Source: CAWDMC01 sp963803295 (GTDB lineage: Bacteria > Acidobacteriota > Terriglobia > UBA7540). From it: a stretch of 64,000 nucleotides of DNA. Of this stretch, positions 44,263-53,581 are shown in pieces; the first letter of the stretch is position 1, and each line of letters starts with the position of its first letter. The notes under the pieces were generated by a model. It made no database searches and was not told the origin of the DNA. It saw only the letters and a program-made list of their open reading frames with translations. A program made the translations under genes and the position numbers. The stretch covers positions 124,001 through 188,000 of the forward strand of contig CAWDMC010000025.1 in assembly GCA_963803295.1 (NCBI GenBank), written 5' to 3'.

Positions 44263-46038
44263 TCACAAATCGATGACGACATCGCTAGTCGGCTGTGAAC
44301 AGCAGACGAGAAGGTTGCCATCGGCCGGCTTGTCGAGTGGCTCCGGTCCATAGACGACCGCCCCTGAAACCAAACCACTCTCACAGTTGTGACAAACACC
44401 GGTTCGACACGCCCAACGAACCGGGACATCACACGCCTCGGCCAATTCGAGGATGTTCCCGTACCGCGACCCGTTCCAGCGTGCGGAAATGGCACTGCGC
44501 GCGAACGATATCAGCGGACCCGTGTTTGCCTCGTCGCTAGGCGCATGCGGAGCTCGCGCCACTGCGCCGACCACGCCAGGGGTCATGGACTCGCCACCAG
44601 TGAAGATCTCAATGTGAATGCGTTCCGGGGCCACACCTACGGCCGTGAGCGCCGCTCTCATGTCCACCATGAATCGGGTTGGCCCGCAAAGGTAGACATC
44701 CGCATCTTGTGGCAGTGCGAGTTCACCGAAAACCGATCGCGAGAAGCGACCCGTGGCGTTGAAATCCTCACTGGTCTTGTCCATTGGGTCCGGCTTCGTG
44801 TAACAAACGTAGCTGCGGCCATTCGTTAGCGCCCCCATGAGGCGGCGGACCTCACCGGCAAATGGATGATGCTGCCCATCACGCGCCGTGTGCAACCACA
44901 TGACCTGTCGTGTCGAACGTGCCGCCGCGAGTGCGTGCAGCATTGCCAGAACAGGTGTCGCGCCAATCCCAGCACTGAGCAGTACGACGGGCCGCTCTCC
45001 CGGCTGCAGAACAAAACTTCCGCGCGGCGAGCTGACGTCGAGATGGTCGCCCACGTGGAGATGCTCGCGCAAGTAGATTCCAGCCGCTCCCTGTGGCTCG
45101 ATCTTCACACTAATTCGATAGCGTTCCGTTGAGGGTGGACCCGAGAGCGAGTAGCTGCGAAAGAGCGTCGGGCCGCCGGCCGTGGGCTTAAGGCGCAGAA
45201 CTACGTACTGACCTGGCAGAGCCATGGGAAGCGGGTGACCGTCAGCGCTCTCGATGGCAAACGAAAGAACGTCGGCGGACTCGCGATCAATGGAGGTCAC
45301 GACGAACGGCCGAAATCCTGGCGACGCCGTATGGGCCGCCGCGGCAGGCGCCAGCCCCGCGTTTCCCGTTTCCACTCCGTTTTGCTGACTCTGGAGGAGT
45401 GCTTCAAACGAGCCACGCCATCCGGGCGGAAGTGCTTCGATGCGCAACGCGCGCTCCAGGCGATCGCGTGGGTGACCAGGCAAATAGAGGAGTGCGTTGA
45501 TCTCCGCGACGGTCATGCGCTCTGCCGCCTCGCCCATCTTCACGATTTCATCTCCCTCACCCACCTCACCTTCACGGAGAACGCGGAAATAGAAGCCCGG
45601 CCGGCCGCTGGCTGTCAGCAGTGCCGCCATCCGGGGTTCGTTCATTCGAATGCCGACGCGAAAGCATGTAACGCGAGGTTGAGATACCTCGAAAAGTGCG
45701 CTGCCGATCTGATAACGGTCGCCGATGCAGACGGCATCATCAGCGAGTCCTTCTATCGTAAAGTTTTCACCGAACTGTCCATAAACGAAATCGCTTCTCT
45801 TCAGTTGCTCCTGCCAGTAGCGATACGATTCAATCTGGTACACGAAGATGGCGCGATGCTGGCCTCCGTGCCCGGCCAGGTCGCCTTGACCGTCTCTCTC
45901 GAGATCCAACCAGCCGACGCGACAGCGGCCATGCACCGGACTCTTCCAGATCCCGGTGTGTACCGTGCGCCCTTTCCACGCGATGTCGCGCGGAAGCCCG
46001 ACATTCACGGATAGCAGCCGAGCCATGGATTTGATCAT
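44263..46038 (-). CDS. MOSC domain - flavin/NAD reductase - 2Fe-2S ferredoxin fusion protein
   Basis: About 591 residues. The N-terminal YiiM-like MOSC domain (MARLLSVNVGLPRD, GDLAGHGGQHRAIFVYQ, GQFGENFTIEGL, VSQPRVTCFRVG) includes the conserved cysteine for molybdenum-cofactor-related sulfur chemistry. A ferredoxin-reductase module follows (FRSYSLSG for flavin, PVVLLSAGIGATPVLAML for NAD, YLCGPTRFM), then a plant-type 2Fe-2S domain (ACRTGVCHNCESG ... LVCCSQP). Electrons would flow NAD(P)H - flavin - FeS - acceptor. YiiM itself works on N-hydroxylated compounds, so a one-chain version of that reductase is plausible. The start is uncertain (46038 or 46026). Confidence 0.88.
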   Translation of the reverse strand: MIKSMARLLSVNVGLPRDIAWKGRTVHTGIWKSPVHGRCRVGWLDLERDGQGDLAGHGGQHRAIFVYQIESYRYWQEQLKRSDFVYGQFGENFTIEGLADDAVCIGDRYQIGSALFEVSQPRVTCFRVGIRMNEPRMAALLTASGRPGFYFRVLREGEVGEGDEIVKMGEAAERMTVAEINALLYLPGHPRDRLERALRIEALPPGWRGSFEALLQSQQNGVETGNAGLAPAAAAHTASPGFRPFVVTSIDRESADVLSFAIESADGHPLPMALPGQYVVLRLKPTAGGPTLFRSYSLSGPPSTERYRISVKIEPQGAAGIYLREHLHVGDHLDVSSPRGSFVLQPGERPVVLLSAGIGATPVLAMLHALAAARSTRQVMWLHTARDGQHHPFAGEVRRLMGALTNGRSYVCYTKPDPMDKTSEDFNATGRFSRSVFGELALPQDADVYLCGPTRFMVDMRAALTAVGVAPERIHIEIFTGGESMTPGVVGAVARAPHAPSDEANTGPLISFARSAISARWNGSRYGNILELAEACDVPVRWACRTGVCHNCESGLVSGAVVYGPEPLDKPADGNLLVCCSQPTSDVVIDL

Positions 46039-46078
46039 CGTAGCGTGACAATTGCCGCAGGAACGTCGAGGTCGCAGT

Positions 46079-46807
46079 TTACCATTTGCCGATGTGCGCA
46101 CCGCCATCCACGTGCAGCACCTCGCCGGTCACCTGACCGGCTTCCGTCAGATAAAGAATGGCGTCCACAATGTCTTTCACCTCGGTGATCCGCCCCGTCG
46201 GTTGCCGGTTGAGGAGAGAATCCTTCGGGGCACCGTTGTGTAAAGGAGTATCCACCACTCCCGGCGCAACGGCGTTCACGCGTATCCCCTGTTTCGCATA
46301 TTCCATCGCCAAACTCCGCGTGACAGCCTGAATACCGCCTTTGGTGATCATCGGGAGCGCCGCGTTTATTCCGGCGATCGGGTGGTCCACCTGCGCCGCC
46401 GTGATATTTACGATGCTGCCGCCGGCCTGCTGAGCCAACATCTGCTTGATCGCGTGCTGGGTGACGAACACAAAACCATCTATGTTGACCGTGACGAGAG
46501 ACCGCAGATCGTCAACCGTGTAATCCGTGAACGGCTTCGTAAAATAGATACCGGCGTTGTTCACGAGCGCGTCGACCCGGCCGAATCGGGTTACGGCGGC
46601 ATCCGCAATTTTTGCGGCCGTCCTCGGGTCACCGATGTCTCCGTCGACCAGAGCAAGATCCGGAGACTCCGCGAACGGGTTTCTCTTGACAATGTTTCGC
46701 GAGTTTGCAACGACCCGATAACCGCGTTTCAAAAACGCCTGCACGGCCCCCGCGCCGATCCCATGTGAGGCGCCGGTAACGATGGCTGTTTTCCGTGTGT
46801 TTTCCAT
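46079..46807 (-). CDS. Short-chain dehydrogenase/reductase without the usual active-site tyrosine
   Basis: A 242-residue SDR: IVTGASHGIGAGAVQAF binds the dinucleotide, ALVNNAGIYF and GSIVNITAAQ are regular. The YxxxK motif is replaced by LPMITK in INAALPMITKGGIQAVTRSL, so the lysine stays and the tyrosine is lost. VAPGVVDTPL and VDGGAHIG complete the fold. A subgroup of SDRs is built this way, and its catalysis is unclear. It lies 40 bases before the MOSC fusion gene and probably shares its transcript. Confidence 0.88.
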   Translation of the reverse strand: MENTRKTAIVTGASHGIGAGAVQAFLKRGYRVVANSRNIVKRNPFAESPDLALVDGDIGDPRTAAKIADAAVTRFGRVDALVNNAGIYFTKPFTDYTVDDLRSLVTVNIDGFVFVTQHAIKQMLAQQAGGSIVNITAAQVDHPIAGINAALPMITKGGIQAVTRSLAMEYAKQGIRVNAVAPGVVDTPLHNGAPKDSLLNRQPTGRITEVKDIVDAILYLTEAGQVTGEVLHVDGGAHIGKW

Positions 46808-47621
46808 CTTTAGCTTCTTTCCGAAGCAGCTAGAGTCCGTCCGAGACGCTCAACACGATCTTGCCTCGTTTGTGTGGCGCACCCGCAAGCATCTCATGCG
46901 CCGTGCGCGCCTTTTCGAGCGGCAACACCGTACCAACTTCCGGGACCAGTTCGGCGCGATCGAACCATCGACTAATGTTATTCAATCTAGCGGTGTTTAC
47001 CTCCGCATAGAAAAACACCGCCCGCACATTAGGGTGCGTGAGCAAAGGATCTGATACGCTCGAAACTAGAACCCCGCCGGGCTTCAGAGTACGAAACGAG
47101 CGGTCTCTCGTCTCTCCACCCACTGTATCGATAATTGCGTCGACGGGAGTGACAGAATCCTCGACCCTTCCCGTTTCGAAATCGATGACCGTTTCAGCGC
47201 CCAGGCTTCGGACATATTCGGTGTCCTTGGGTCTTGCCGCCGCGATCGGGTGAAGGCCAGACCTCGCCGCCAACTGAAGCGCGTAACCGCCAACATTTCC
47301 TGCGGCTCCCAGAATGAGAGTTCTTTGTCCCGCCGTGAGCTGCGCATAATCGAAGAGCATTTGCCATGCCGTGACGGCCACAACCGGTACCGACGCAGCT
47401 TCGATGTGACTGAGTCGCCGCGGGCTTCGCGCTATCATCGCGGCTGAAGCAAGTGCGTACTCCGCGTTGGCTCCACAGAACAGTGGATTCGTGACTCCGT
47501 ACACCTGATCCCCGACTTTGAAATCGGAGACTTCTCCCCCTGCGGCCTCAACCGCGCCGGAGAGATCCGAGCCGAGGGTCAACGGTGGAGGCGGACTGAC
47601 TTTGCTTTTCCCCTCACGAAC

Positions 47622-48741
47622 TAGTGCTTAGTTGCAATAATACACGATATATTGTATCGTGTTGGGCATGGCTAGGAATGCGCCCGCAATTAGTTGTGGT
47701 CCGCAAGATCGACAAGAGCTGGAACTGTTGGCCGGGAGTCGCACCGAGTCTCGGCAGATGGTGGAACGAGCCCGGATCATCCTGGGCTGTTTGGCAGGCC
47801 AGCGGGTGAAAGAGGTTGCTCGTGCTTGCCATACTCGCCCTAATACCGTGATCAAGTGGCGGCAACGTTTTGTGCAAGGCGGCTTGGCCGGGTTGCAGGA
47901 TGCGAAGCGACCTGGGGCTCGACGGGTTTATGGCGAGGACTTTCGCAAGCGCGTTTTGGCCTTGTTGGAACAACCTCCGCCCTCGGGACAGGCGACTTGG
48001 GACGGTCCGGCGGTGGCGGCGGCGCTGCAGGGTTCGGTGCATGCGGTGTGGCGGGTTCTGCGCCAGCAGGGGATCTGCTTGCAGCGGCAACGCTCCTGGT
48101 GCGTCAGCACGGACAAGGCGTTCGCGGCCAAGGCGGCCGATATCGTGGGTTTGTATCTCGACCCGCCGGAGAAGGCGCTGGTGATTTGTGTCGATGAAAA
48201 ACCCAGCATTCAGGCTTTGGAACGTAAGACCGGCTATGTTGAGACCGACAGCGGAAAGATCGTGCGCGCTTACAAGAGCACTTACAAGCGCCATGGCACG
48301 CTGAATCTTTTTGCGGCCTTGCAGGTGGCGACCGGACAAGTGCAGACGGCCTTCAGTGAACTCAAACGGCGGGAGCAGTTTTTGCAGTTTATGGATCAGG
48401 TGGTCGCTGAGACCGCGCCCGCACAGGAGTTGCACGTGATCCTGGACAACTACGGCACGCACAAAAAGTGTGACGCCTGGTTGGCCGCTCATCCCAACGT
48501 TCATTTCCATTTCACTCCCACCTCGGCCAGTTGGTTGAATCAGGTGGAAATCTGGTTCGGCATTTTATCGCGTAAGGCCTTGCGTGGCCTGAGCACGCAG
48601 AGCACGGCCGAACTCCGTCAGGCTATCGAAGCGTTCATCGCGGCCTATACGCAAAATGCCAAACCGTTCAAGTGGCGGAAGCGCGAGGTCAAAGGCTCGC
48701 AGCTCCGTAATACTATCGTTAATCTGCGCAACTAAGCACTA
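47622..48741 (+). mobile_element. IS630 family insertion sequence, element A
   Basis: Both ends read TAGTGCTTAGTTGC towards the inside, exact inverted repeats, and each sits in a CTAG, the known IS630 target; the TA is duplicated. The element of about 1.12 kb carries one intact transposase gene and interrupts an oxidoreductase gene. Confidence 0.92.
47668..48735 (+). CDS. IS630 family transposase, intact
   Basis: About 355 residues. The N-terminal helix-turn-helix (RVKEVARACHTRPNTVIKWR) recognises the ends. The DDE core has VICVDEKPSIQAL (first Asp), HVILDNYGTHK (second Asp) and SASWLNQVEIWF (the Glu). The ATG at 47668 is preferred over a GTG at 47659. The frame is complete and ends two codons before the terminal repeat, so the element may be able to move. 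Confidence 0.93.
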   Translation: MARNAPAISCGPQDRQELELLAGSRTESRQMVERARIILGCLAGQRVKEVARACHTRPNTVIKWRQRFVQGGLAGLQDAKRPGARRVYGEDFRKRVLALLEQPPPSGQATWDGPAVAAALQGSVHAVWRVLRQQGICLQRQRSWCVSTDKAFAAKAADIVGLYLDPPEKALVICVDEKPSIQALERKTGYVETDSGKIVRAYKSTYKRHGTLNLFAALQVATGQVQTAFSELKRREQFLQFMDQVVAETAPAQELHVILDNYGTHKKCDAWLAAHPNVHFHFTPTSASWLNQVEIWFGILSRKALRGLSTQSTAELRQAIEAFIAAYTQNAKPFKWRKREVKGSQLRNTIVNLRN

Positions 48742-48947
48742 GCGCATCCCAAGGGCCCACTCCGGTAGCGGCGACGCGCACCAGCAACTCTCCAGGTCCG
48801 GGGGCCGGAATTGGCAATTCGTCGATCACGAGGACGTCCGGCCCGCCAAACCGGTGAATTCTTACCGCTTTCATTCATCTTCTCCGTGAATTTGTTCCAC
48901 GCGACTGAACTACTTCCGTATTGCCGGCGGCCCAGTCGGTTTCCCGT

Positions 48948-49262
48948 TTAATCTGCCGAAAATGAGCCTTTCATCGGAGATTTTCGCAAGGCCAATTGCT
49001 GCCAGTCCGTTTCCGTCATCTTGATACCGAAATGGTTGGCAGCTTTTTGAATGTTTGCAAATGCGACGTCCCGTTCGCCGGCAGTAGCATCCTCAACGTG
49101 ATCGAACCTCGCGATCGCGTTGCGAACGTGCGACGCGTCCGTCATACGCTCTTTCCTCAAACCCGGAAAGGCAAAGACGCTATCAGGCAAGGCATTCTTC
49201 TCGGCGGCGCCTAACCGGCCATGCTCCGCGGAGTGGGGTGGTTTCCAAGTCGCTATCGCCAT
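48948..49262 (-). CDS. DUF6582-like small hypothetical protein
   Basis: A 104-residue soluble protein starting MAIATWKPPHSAEHGRLG, with GAAEKNALPDSVFAFPG and TDASHVRNAIARFDHVE. The AEKxxLPDSxFAFP and DASHVRNAxARFxQV patterns occur in proteins described as DUF6582, often near phage or mobile genes; the function is unknown. GAAGGAGGGAT precedes the ATG at 49262, so the longer frame from 49319 is not used. Confidence 0.72.
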   Translation of the reverse strand: MAIATWKPPHSAEHGRLGAAEKNALPDSVFAFPGLRKERMTDASHVRNAIARFDHVEDATAGERDVAFANIQKAANHFGIKMTETDWQQLALRKSPMKGSFSAD

Positions 49263-49315
49263 ATATCCCTCCTTCATTTCTGTTTGCCTTTTATTCCCCT
49301 GTTTGCAAAACAATG

Positions 49316-50193
49316 TCAAGCCACCAGCAAGATCTTCCCAATACCACCCTTCTCGCTGAGTGGCAGCTTCCGGCTGATGGGGATCACCAGCTTGCCGTCT
49401 CGCACCGCTTCGGCCATGAACTCGAGCATTTTCCTGCCGAATTTCGAGAATACGAACACCGCGCTAACAGCGGATACTCCGCGGCGTTCTGCGGTTTCCC
49501 GACAACTGACGCGTAGACACCTCCCGGCTTGACCTTGGCAATCAGCTTCTCGGCGGTTCTTCCGCCGACCGCATCCGCCACAGCGTCGAGTGCCGGAAGA
49601 TTCTCAATCGCAGTGTCGTCGTCGGTGGCGACCACCTGGTCCGCGGCGACAGTCTTCGCGACGTCGATCTGCCTCTTCAAAACCCCCGCGATCACAGTCG
49701 CCCCGCGTGCCTTCGCGGTGAACACCGCCGAACGCCCGACATTTCCAGCGGCACCTACGACGAGAACCGTCTGGCCCGCCTTGATTCCCGTAGCCAGGAG
49801 GAGTTGGTTGCCCGTCGTCGTCACCAGCGGTAACGCCGCCGCCTCGATCAAATCGAGTCCCTTCGGGACTTTCGCCAGAACCATGGCTTTCACTACACAA
49901 AGTTCGGCGTAAGTATTGTCCGCCATTGCGAACACCTCGTCGCCGACAGAAAAGTCTTCCACTCCCGGCCCAAGGTTGTCCACGGTGCCCTCGACATCGA
50001 TCCCTATCAGCCCCGGGGACTTGATGGGGTACCAATCTTTAGTTAATCGTGCCCGTCGCTTGTAGTCGATCGGATTCACGCTTGCGGCAGCGACCCGCAC
50101 CAGCACCTCGCCCGGCCCCGGAACCGGGTCAGGATATTCTTCGAATCTGAGCACCTCGGGGCCGCCATATTGGTGCACAACAATCGCTTTCAT
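49316..50193 (-). pseudogene. NADP-dependent quinone oxidoreductase (MDR family), frameshifted near the end
   Basis: From ATG 50193 the frame reads MKAIVVHQYGGPEVLRFEE, TTTGNQLLLATGIKAG and VLVVGAAGNVGRSAVFTA normally as far as GKPQNAAEYP. There the family's last 50 residues continue in another frame: VFVFSKFGRKMLEFMAEAV and IPISRKLPLSEKGGIGKILL, ending TGA at 49316. One base is lost or gained near 49440-49455. The truncated product would lack the final strand and helix of the substrate domain. Confidence 0.85.
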
Positions 50194-50337
50194 CTCTCCC
50201 CTCCTTGGCTCGCAGTGTGGTTGCCCTGCTGTCCGCGCCGTAAAAACCCACACCGGCGTCTTTCTTCGGCTTCCACGGGAGCTTCACAACCATGGAGCCC
50301 TGTGAAAAAGACAGGGAGTTCGTCGGAGCGCCGGCCC

Positions 50338-50784
50338 CTAACCGTACTTGAGGTCGGTGCTCTGTCCGACTTCGATGATGTAACCGTCAGGATCGCGGAT
50401 GTAGCAGCGAATCTCGCCATACTTGGGTATCGGTTCGGTAATGAACTCGGCACCTCGGCTTTTCCATAGGTCATAGCATGCTTGAATATCCGCAACGCGG
50501 AAATTCAGGAAGCTGTTGATGTGATTCGGGTCGGGGACGCTGAGCGTTACCGTCGGCTTGTCGGCGGTCGGCCCGCCCCCCACGTTCAGAATCATCCAGA
50601 TGTTTGCGAGCTGAAGGTACCCCGGCGTGTTGCCGTCACCCAGGCTCAGAATGCGCGCGCCGAAGACCTTTTCGGAGTAACGAGCCGATCGCTCGATGTC
50701 GGCGACGGTGAGAAAATGCGCGATGCTCATCCCCTCGCGCGGGGGCATCTCATAGCTCTTCTGTTCAATTTGTACGCTGCTCAT
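50338..50784 (-). CDS. Glyoxalase/VOC superfamily protein
   Basis: A 148-residue protein with paired beta-alpha-beta-beta-beta units: MSIAHFLTVADIERSARYSE begins the first, FRVADIQACYDLWKSRGAEF the second, and YIRDPDGYIIEVGQS supplies the metal-binding Glu. The first metal ligand is His in IAHFLTV. Substrate unknown. AAAGGAG precedes the ATG at 50784. It is one of a run of minus-strand detoxification-type genes. Confidence 0.88.
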   Translation of the reverse strand: MSSVQIEQKSYEMPPREGMSIAHFLTVADIERSARYSEKVFGARILSLGDGNTPGYLQLANIWMILNVGGGPTADKPTVTLSVPDPNHINSFLNFRVADIQACYDLWKSRGAEFITEPIPKYGEIRCYIRDPDGYIIEVGQSTDLKYG

Positions 50785-50913
50785 TGACGACTCCTTTCGA
50801 TACTGCGCTAATTCCGGATGGGTTATTTCTCCGGTTTCCGCTGGCAATCCGGGACGACGCTTACAGTGCTCACAGCTTCTCCCAATGAGCGCGCGGCTGT
50901 AGCAACGCCGCGC

Positions 50914-51927
50914 CTAGGGCTGTCCGGCAACACTTCGGCTATGCGATGTGAAGCTCTGTGGAGCAAGAACAAAGTTGCGGACAAGCCCAGCGATCTCATC
51001 GGCAGCCGTATCCAGCGCGAAATGGCCGCCGTCCACAATGTGAACTTCCGCATTCGGTACATCCCGGCGATAAGCCTCCGGCTCGGAGGAATCGAACGAA
51101 CTCTCGTACTTCCCCCAAATCACCAGCAGGCGCGGCTGTTTTTCGCGCATCCAGGCCTGCCACTTGGGATAGGCTTCGATGTTGGTCCGGTAATCGTAAA
51201 AGAGGTCGCTTTGAATATCGGACTGGCCTGGTTGGTTGAGAAAATAATATTCATCCATCCAGAGATCCGGGTCATGGCGTTCCACGTCGGGATCGTTGCC
51301 CGCATGGCGAGCCTTCGTGGCTTCAAGCGACAGGAGATTCGTGCGAAGAGCGCCTTCATGCGCGGCGCGATCAGCCCAAAAAGCCCGCCGCGTCTTCCAA
51401 TTCTCCCCGAGCCCTGTATTGTGCGCGACCGCGTCCTGGACGATCAGGGCTTCCGCGCGCTCTGGGTGCGCCAAGACCATTCGAAAACCCACGGGACCGC
51501 CGTAATCCTGCATATAGAGGGAATAGTGGGAAAGCCCAAGCGCTTCGGCGACGTGATTCATGACCTCACCAATGTAATCGAACGTGTAGGCGAATTTTTT
51601 CGGGTCCGGCCAGTCACTGTGTCCAAAGCCCGGATAATCGGGCGCGACAAGGTGATACCTATCGGAAAGCCGGGAAAAGAGAGATTCGAACATCCGCGAT
51701 GAAGACGGAAGTCCGTGCAACAGGAGGAGCGTTGGTGCATCTTTCGGGCCGGCTTCTCTGTAAAAGATTGGTAGTCCGTCAACCTCGGTTGTGCGATAAG
51801 AAGTCGAGTGTGCCACAGGATTTTCCTTTCGTTGAGCTTTGGCCGACGGCAACGATCCAAACATCAAAGACAGAGCTACTACAACCATCGAGGAGACCTG
51901 CAAAGGTCGGTCGACCTGCCCTGACAT
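50914..51927 (-). CDS. Exported alpha/beta hydrolase, haloalkane dehalogenase/epoxide hydrolase-like
   Basis: A 337-residue hydrolase with a signal peptide (MVVVALSLMFGSLPSAKA). The oxyanion region is LLLLHGLPSSSRMF, the nucleophile elbow YSLYMQDYGGPVGFRM has Asp as nucleophile, and the histidine is in HIVDGGHFALDT. An Asp nucleophile points to the dehalogenase/epoxide hydrolase branch rather than esterases. GGAGGG before the ATG at 51927 supports that start. It ends close to the VOC gene. Confidence 0.88.
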   Translation of the reverse strand: MSGQVDRPLQVSSMVVVALSLMFGSLPSAKAQRKENPVAHSTSYRTTEVDGLPIFYREAGPKDAPTLLLLHGLPSSSRMFESLFSRLSDRYHLVAPDYPGFGHSDWPDPKKFAYTFDYIGEVMNHVAEALGLSHYSLYMQDYGGPVGFRMVLAHPERAEALIVQDAVAHNTGLGENWKTRRAFWADRAAHEGALRTNLLSLEATKARHAGNDPDVERHDPDLWMDEYYFLNQPGQSDIQSDLFYDYRTNIEAYPKWQAWMREKQPRLLVIWGKYESSFDSSEPEAYRRDVPNAEVHIVDGGHFALDTAADEIAGLVRNFVLAPQSFTSHSRSVAGQP

Positions 51928-51983
51928 GCGATCCCTCCGTGCCTCCCACCCATCGAAAAGCACGATGGGTGGGGCAGCCTCAC

Positions 51984-52826
51984 TCAATTAGAGCGAGAAC
52001 TCGATCCAACGGCGGATGCGCCAGTTCCCTCACTTCTTCTCCTGTTGAGTGCCGGCAGAAGAAGTTTCAGAAGCGCTTCGTCCGAGAACGGGTTCTGACC
52101 AGAGATCAACTCGCGATCTTGAAGGACATAGCTCTTCCATGGAGCGACCACACTTACGTCACCGCCCGCCGTACGCAAGGCGAAGTCCGGGTAGAAAAGA
52201 ACCTTACCACCAATCTCAAGCGGCTCCCGCTGCTGCTCTTCCGCCGTCGAAAAGATGGTCATCTTATATCCAGAATAGATCCATCCTTGAGCCTTTGTCC
52301 GCGCTCCAGTGGCATCGCCCGCCGCCAGCGCTCCGACCACCTCAGTGGAATTCGGAAGAGCCGAGAGAAGTGAAATCGGGCCATGGCAGAGCACCGCCGT
52401 AGGCTTAAATTCTTCATGAAAGTGTCTCATCACAATGCCGGCGCCGGGATCATCGAGAAGATCGATCATCGGGCCATGGCCGCCGGGGACGAAAACAGCG
52501 TCATATTGATCCAGGCCAGATGCGATGACATCCGCAATGCGAGTTGGATTTGTGAGCCCGGTCAGGCTATCGCGGAACTTCAGGTAGTCCTGAAGCTTAG
52601 CCTCGTCACCGCCGAAGAAATCGGCGACAGCGGAATGGATATCCAGTTGCGGCGTGTTCCCTTTCGGGTTCGCGAAAGTGATTTCGTAGCCTTCCTTCAT
52701 CAAGGCACGAACCGGAACCGTCAGTTCGTTGAGATAGTAGCCAGCGCCGGCATAAACCTTGCCATCTTTCAATGGCAAGCCGTGACCACTCGAGACCAGC
52801 ACCAAGATTTTTCCTTTTGTTGTCAT
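51984..52826 (-). CDS. DJ-1/PfpI family protein (type 1 glutamine amidotransferase-like)
   Basis: About 280 residues. The nucleophile elbow is TAVLCHGPISLL with Cys, the preceding acid is in DAVFVPGGHGPMIDLL, and KILVLVSSGHGLPL opens the fold. This resembles the Hsp31/YDR533C-like group, whose members act as glyoxalases, deglycases or chaperones. GAGAGGAG before the ATG at 52826 rules out the longer frame to 52937. It stands 57 bases before the hydrolase gene on the same strand. Confidence 0.88.
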   Translation of the reverse strand: MTTKGKILVLVSSGHGLPLKDGKVYAGAGYYLNELTVPVRALMKEGYEITFANPKGNTPQLDIHSAVADFFGGDEAKLQDYLKFRDSLTGLTNPTRIADVIASGLDQYDAVFVPGGHGPMIDLLDDPGAGIVMRHFHEEFKPTAVLCHGPISLLSALPNSTEVVGALAAGDATGARTKAQGWIYSGYKMTIFSTAEEQQREPLEIGGKVLFYPDFALRTAGGDVSVVAPWKSYVLQDRELISGQNPFSDEALLKLLLPALNRRRSEGTGASAVGSSSRSN

Positions 52827-53192
52827 TCTGTTCTCCTCTCTGAAATCGAATCTGTTTCCCGAGATCTTAGCTTGTGCAGAGCAACCCAATTTGCGAGAGC
52901 CTCGGCCCATTAGTTGTCGGGCTAAGTTCGCACGCATGCACGCTACGGGCTATCTACCGCTTTCAAAAACAAACCGCTAACACGCACGAGCGGCCAGCGT
53001 CCGGAGTCGATCGCCATCGCTCAACGGTGTCGAATGACGATGTCCGACATCGGCAAGTGACTGCAGTAGAGCTCCATCGTGCAAGCGTTGCGGTGTCCTC
53101 CCCGATTTTCAAGCGTGACTCCTGCTAGCTCCGTACGGCCGCAGAGACGCAATCCAAACCGGTTAGGATTACGTGTCCATCCGTTCAACCCA
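52827..53192. other. Gap of 366 bases without a gene
   Basis: No coding frame or clear repeat. CCAAACCGGTTAGGATT (53156-53172) is a weak palindrome. It contains the promoter region for the DJ-1 gene by position only. Confidence 0.35.
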
Positions 53193-53581
53193 TTAAGCGC
53201 GCCAGGTGGGAGCCACGAATGGATGCACAAAATACTGTGTTTCCCGCGCCACCTTGTCGCCCGTAAACTCCATGATGCTCACGGTGTAGGACGGCTTACC
53301 GTCATAGGGCAGAATGAATTCTGTGACCCAAAGATTGCCGCCGCCAATGATTCGCCGGACGGTAAACCGCTTTTTGCTCGGCTGAGTGGCGCGCTGGTTC
53401 TGTATGTTGCGTCAACGCGGGTTCGCTCGCCCGAGTGCGGGTATTCCAGCACCGAGTCGTCATGATCGATCTGGTGCTCCGTTTCAAAATCGCTGGCATT
53501 GGACGCCGCCCAATGCTGGTCGAGGGCCGCCCGAATGTGTTTTTCCTGCATGGACGGCTCGAAATGCCGCATCGCGTTCAT
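53193..53581 (-). pseudogene. NTF2/SnoaL-like protein, frameshifted
   Basis: The first half reads MQEKHIRAALDQHWAASNAS and VLEYPHSGERTRV. The second half is in another frame: NIQNQRATQPSKKRFTVRRI, GGGNLWVTEFILPYDG and ARETQYFVHPFVAPTWRA, ending TAA at 53193. One base change in length near 53410 separates them. The intact protein would be a 128-residue cone-shaped SnoaL-like fold. Its ATG overlaps the stop of the aldo-keto reductase gene by four bases, so the two formed an operon. Confidence 0.82.

Larger units (their letters stand above)
46830..48874 (-). pseudogene. Zinc-independent quinone oxidoreductase (MDR family), split by an IS630 insertion
   Basis: The N-terminus (48743-48874) reads MKAVRIHRFGGPDVLVIDEL to GPWDA; the remainder (46830-47621) reads LVREGKSKVSPPPPLTLGSD, then IEAASVPVVAVTAWQML and LILGAAGNVGGYALQLA. 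Removing 47624-48741 and keeping one TA joins GCG-CTA-GTT in frame with no loss. The complete gene would be about 307 residues, encoding an NADPH:quinone reductase-like enzyme. A gene of the same family, itself frameshifted, lies at 49316. Confidence 0.9.
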
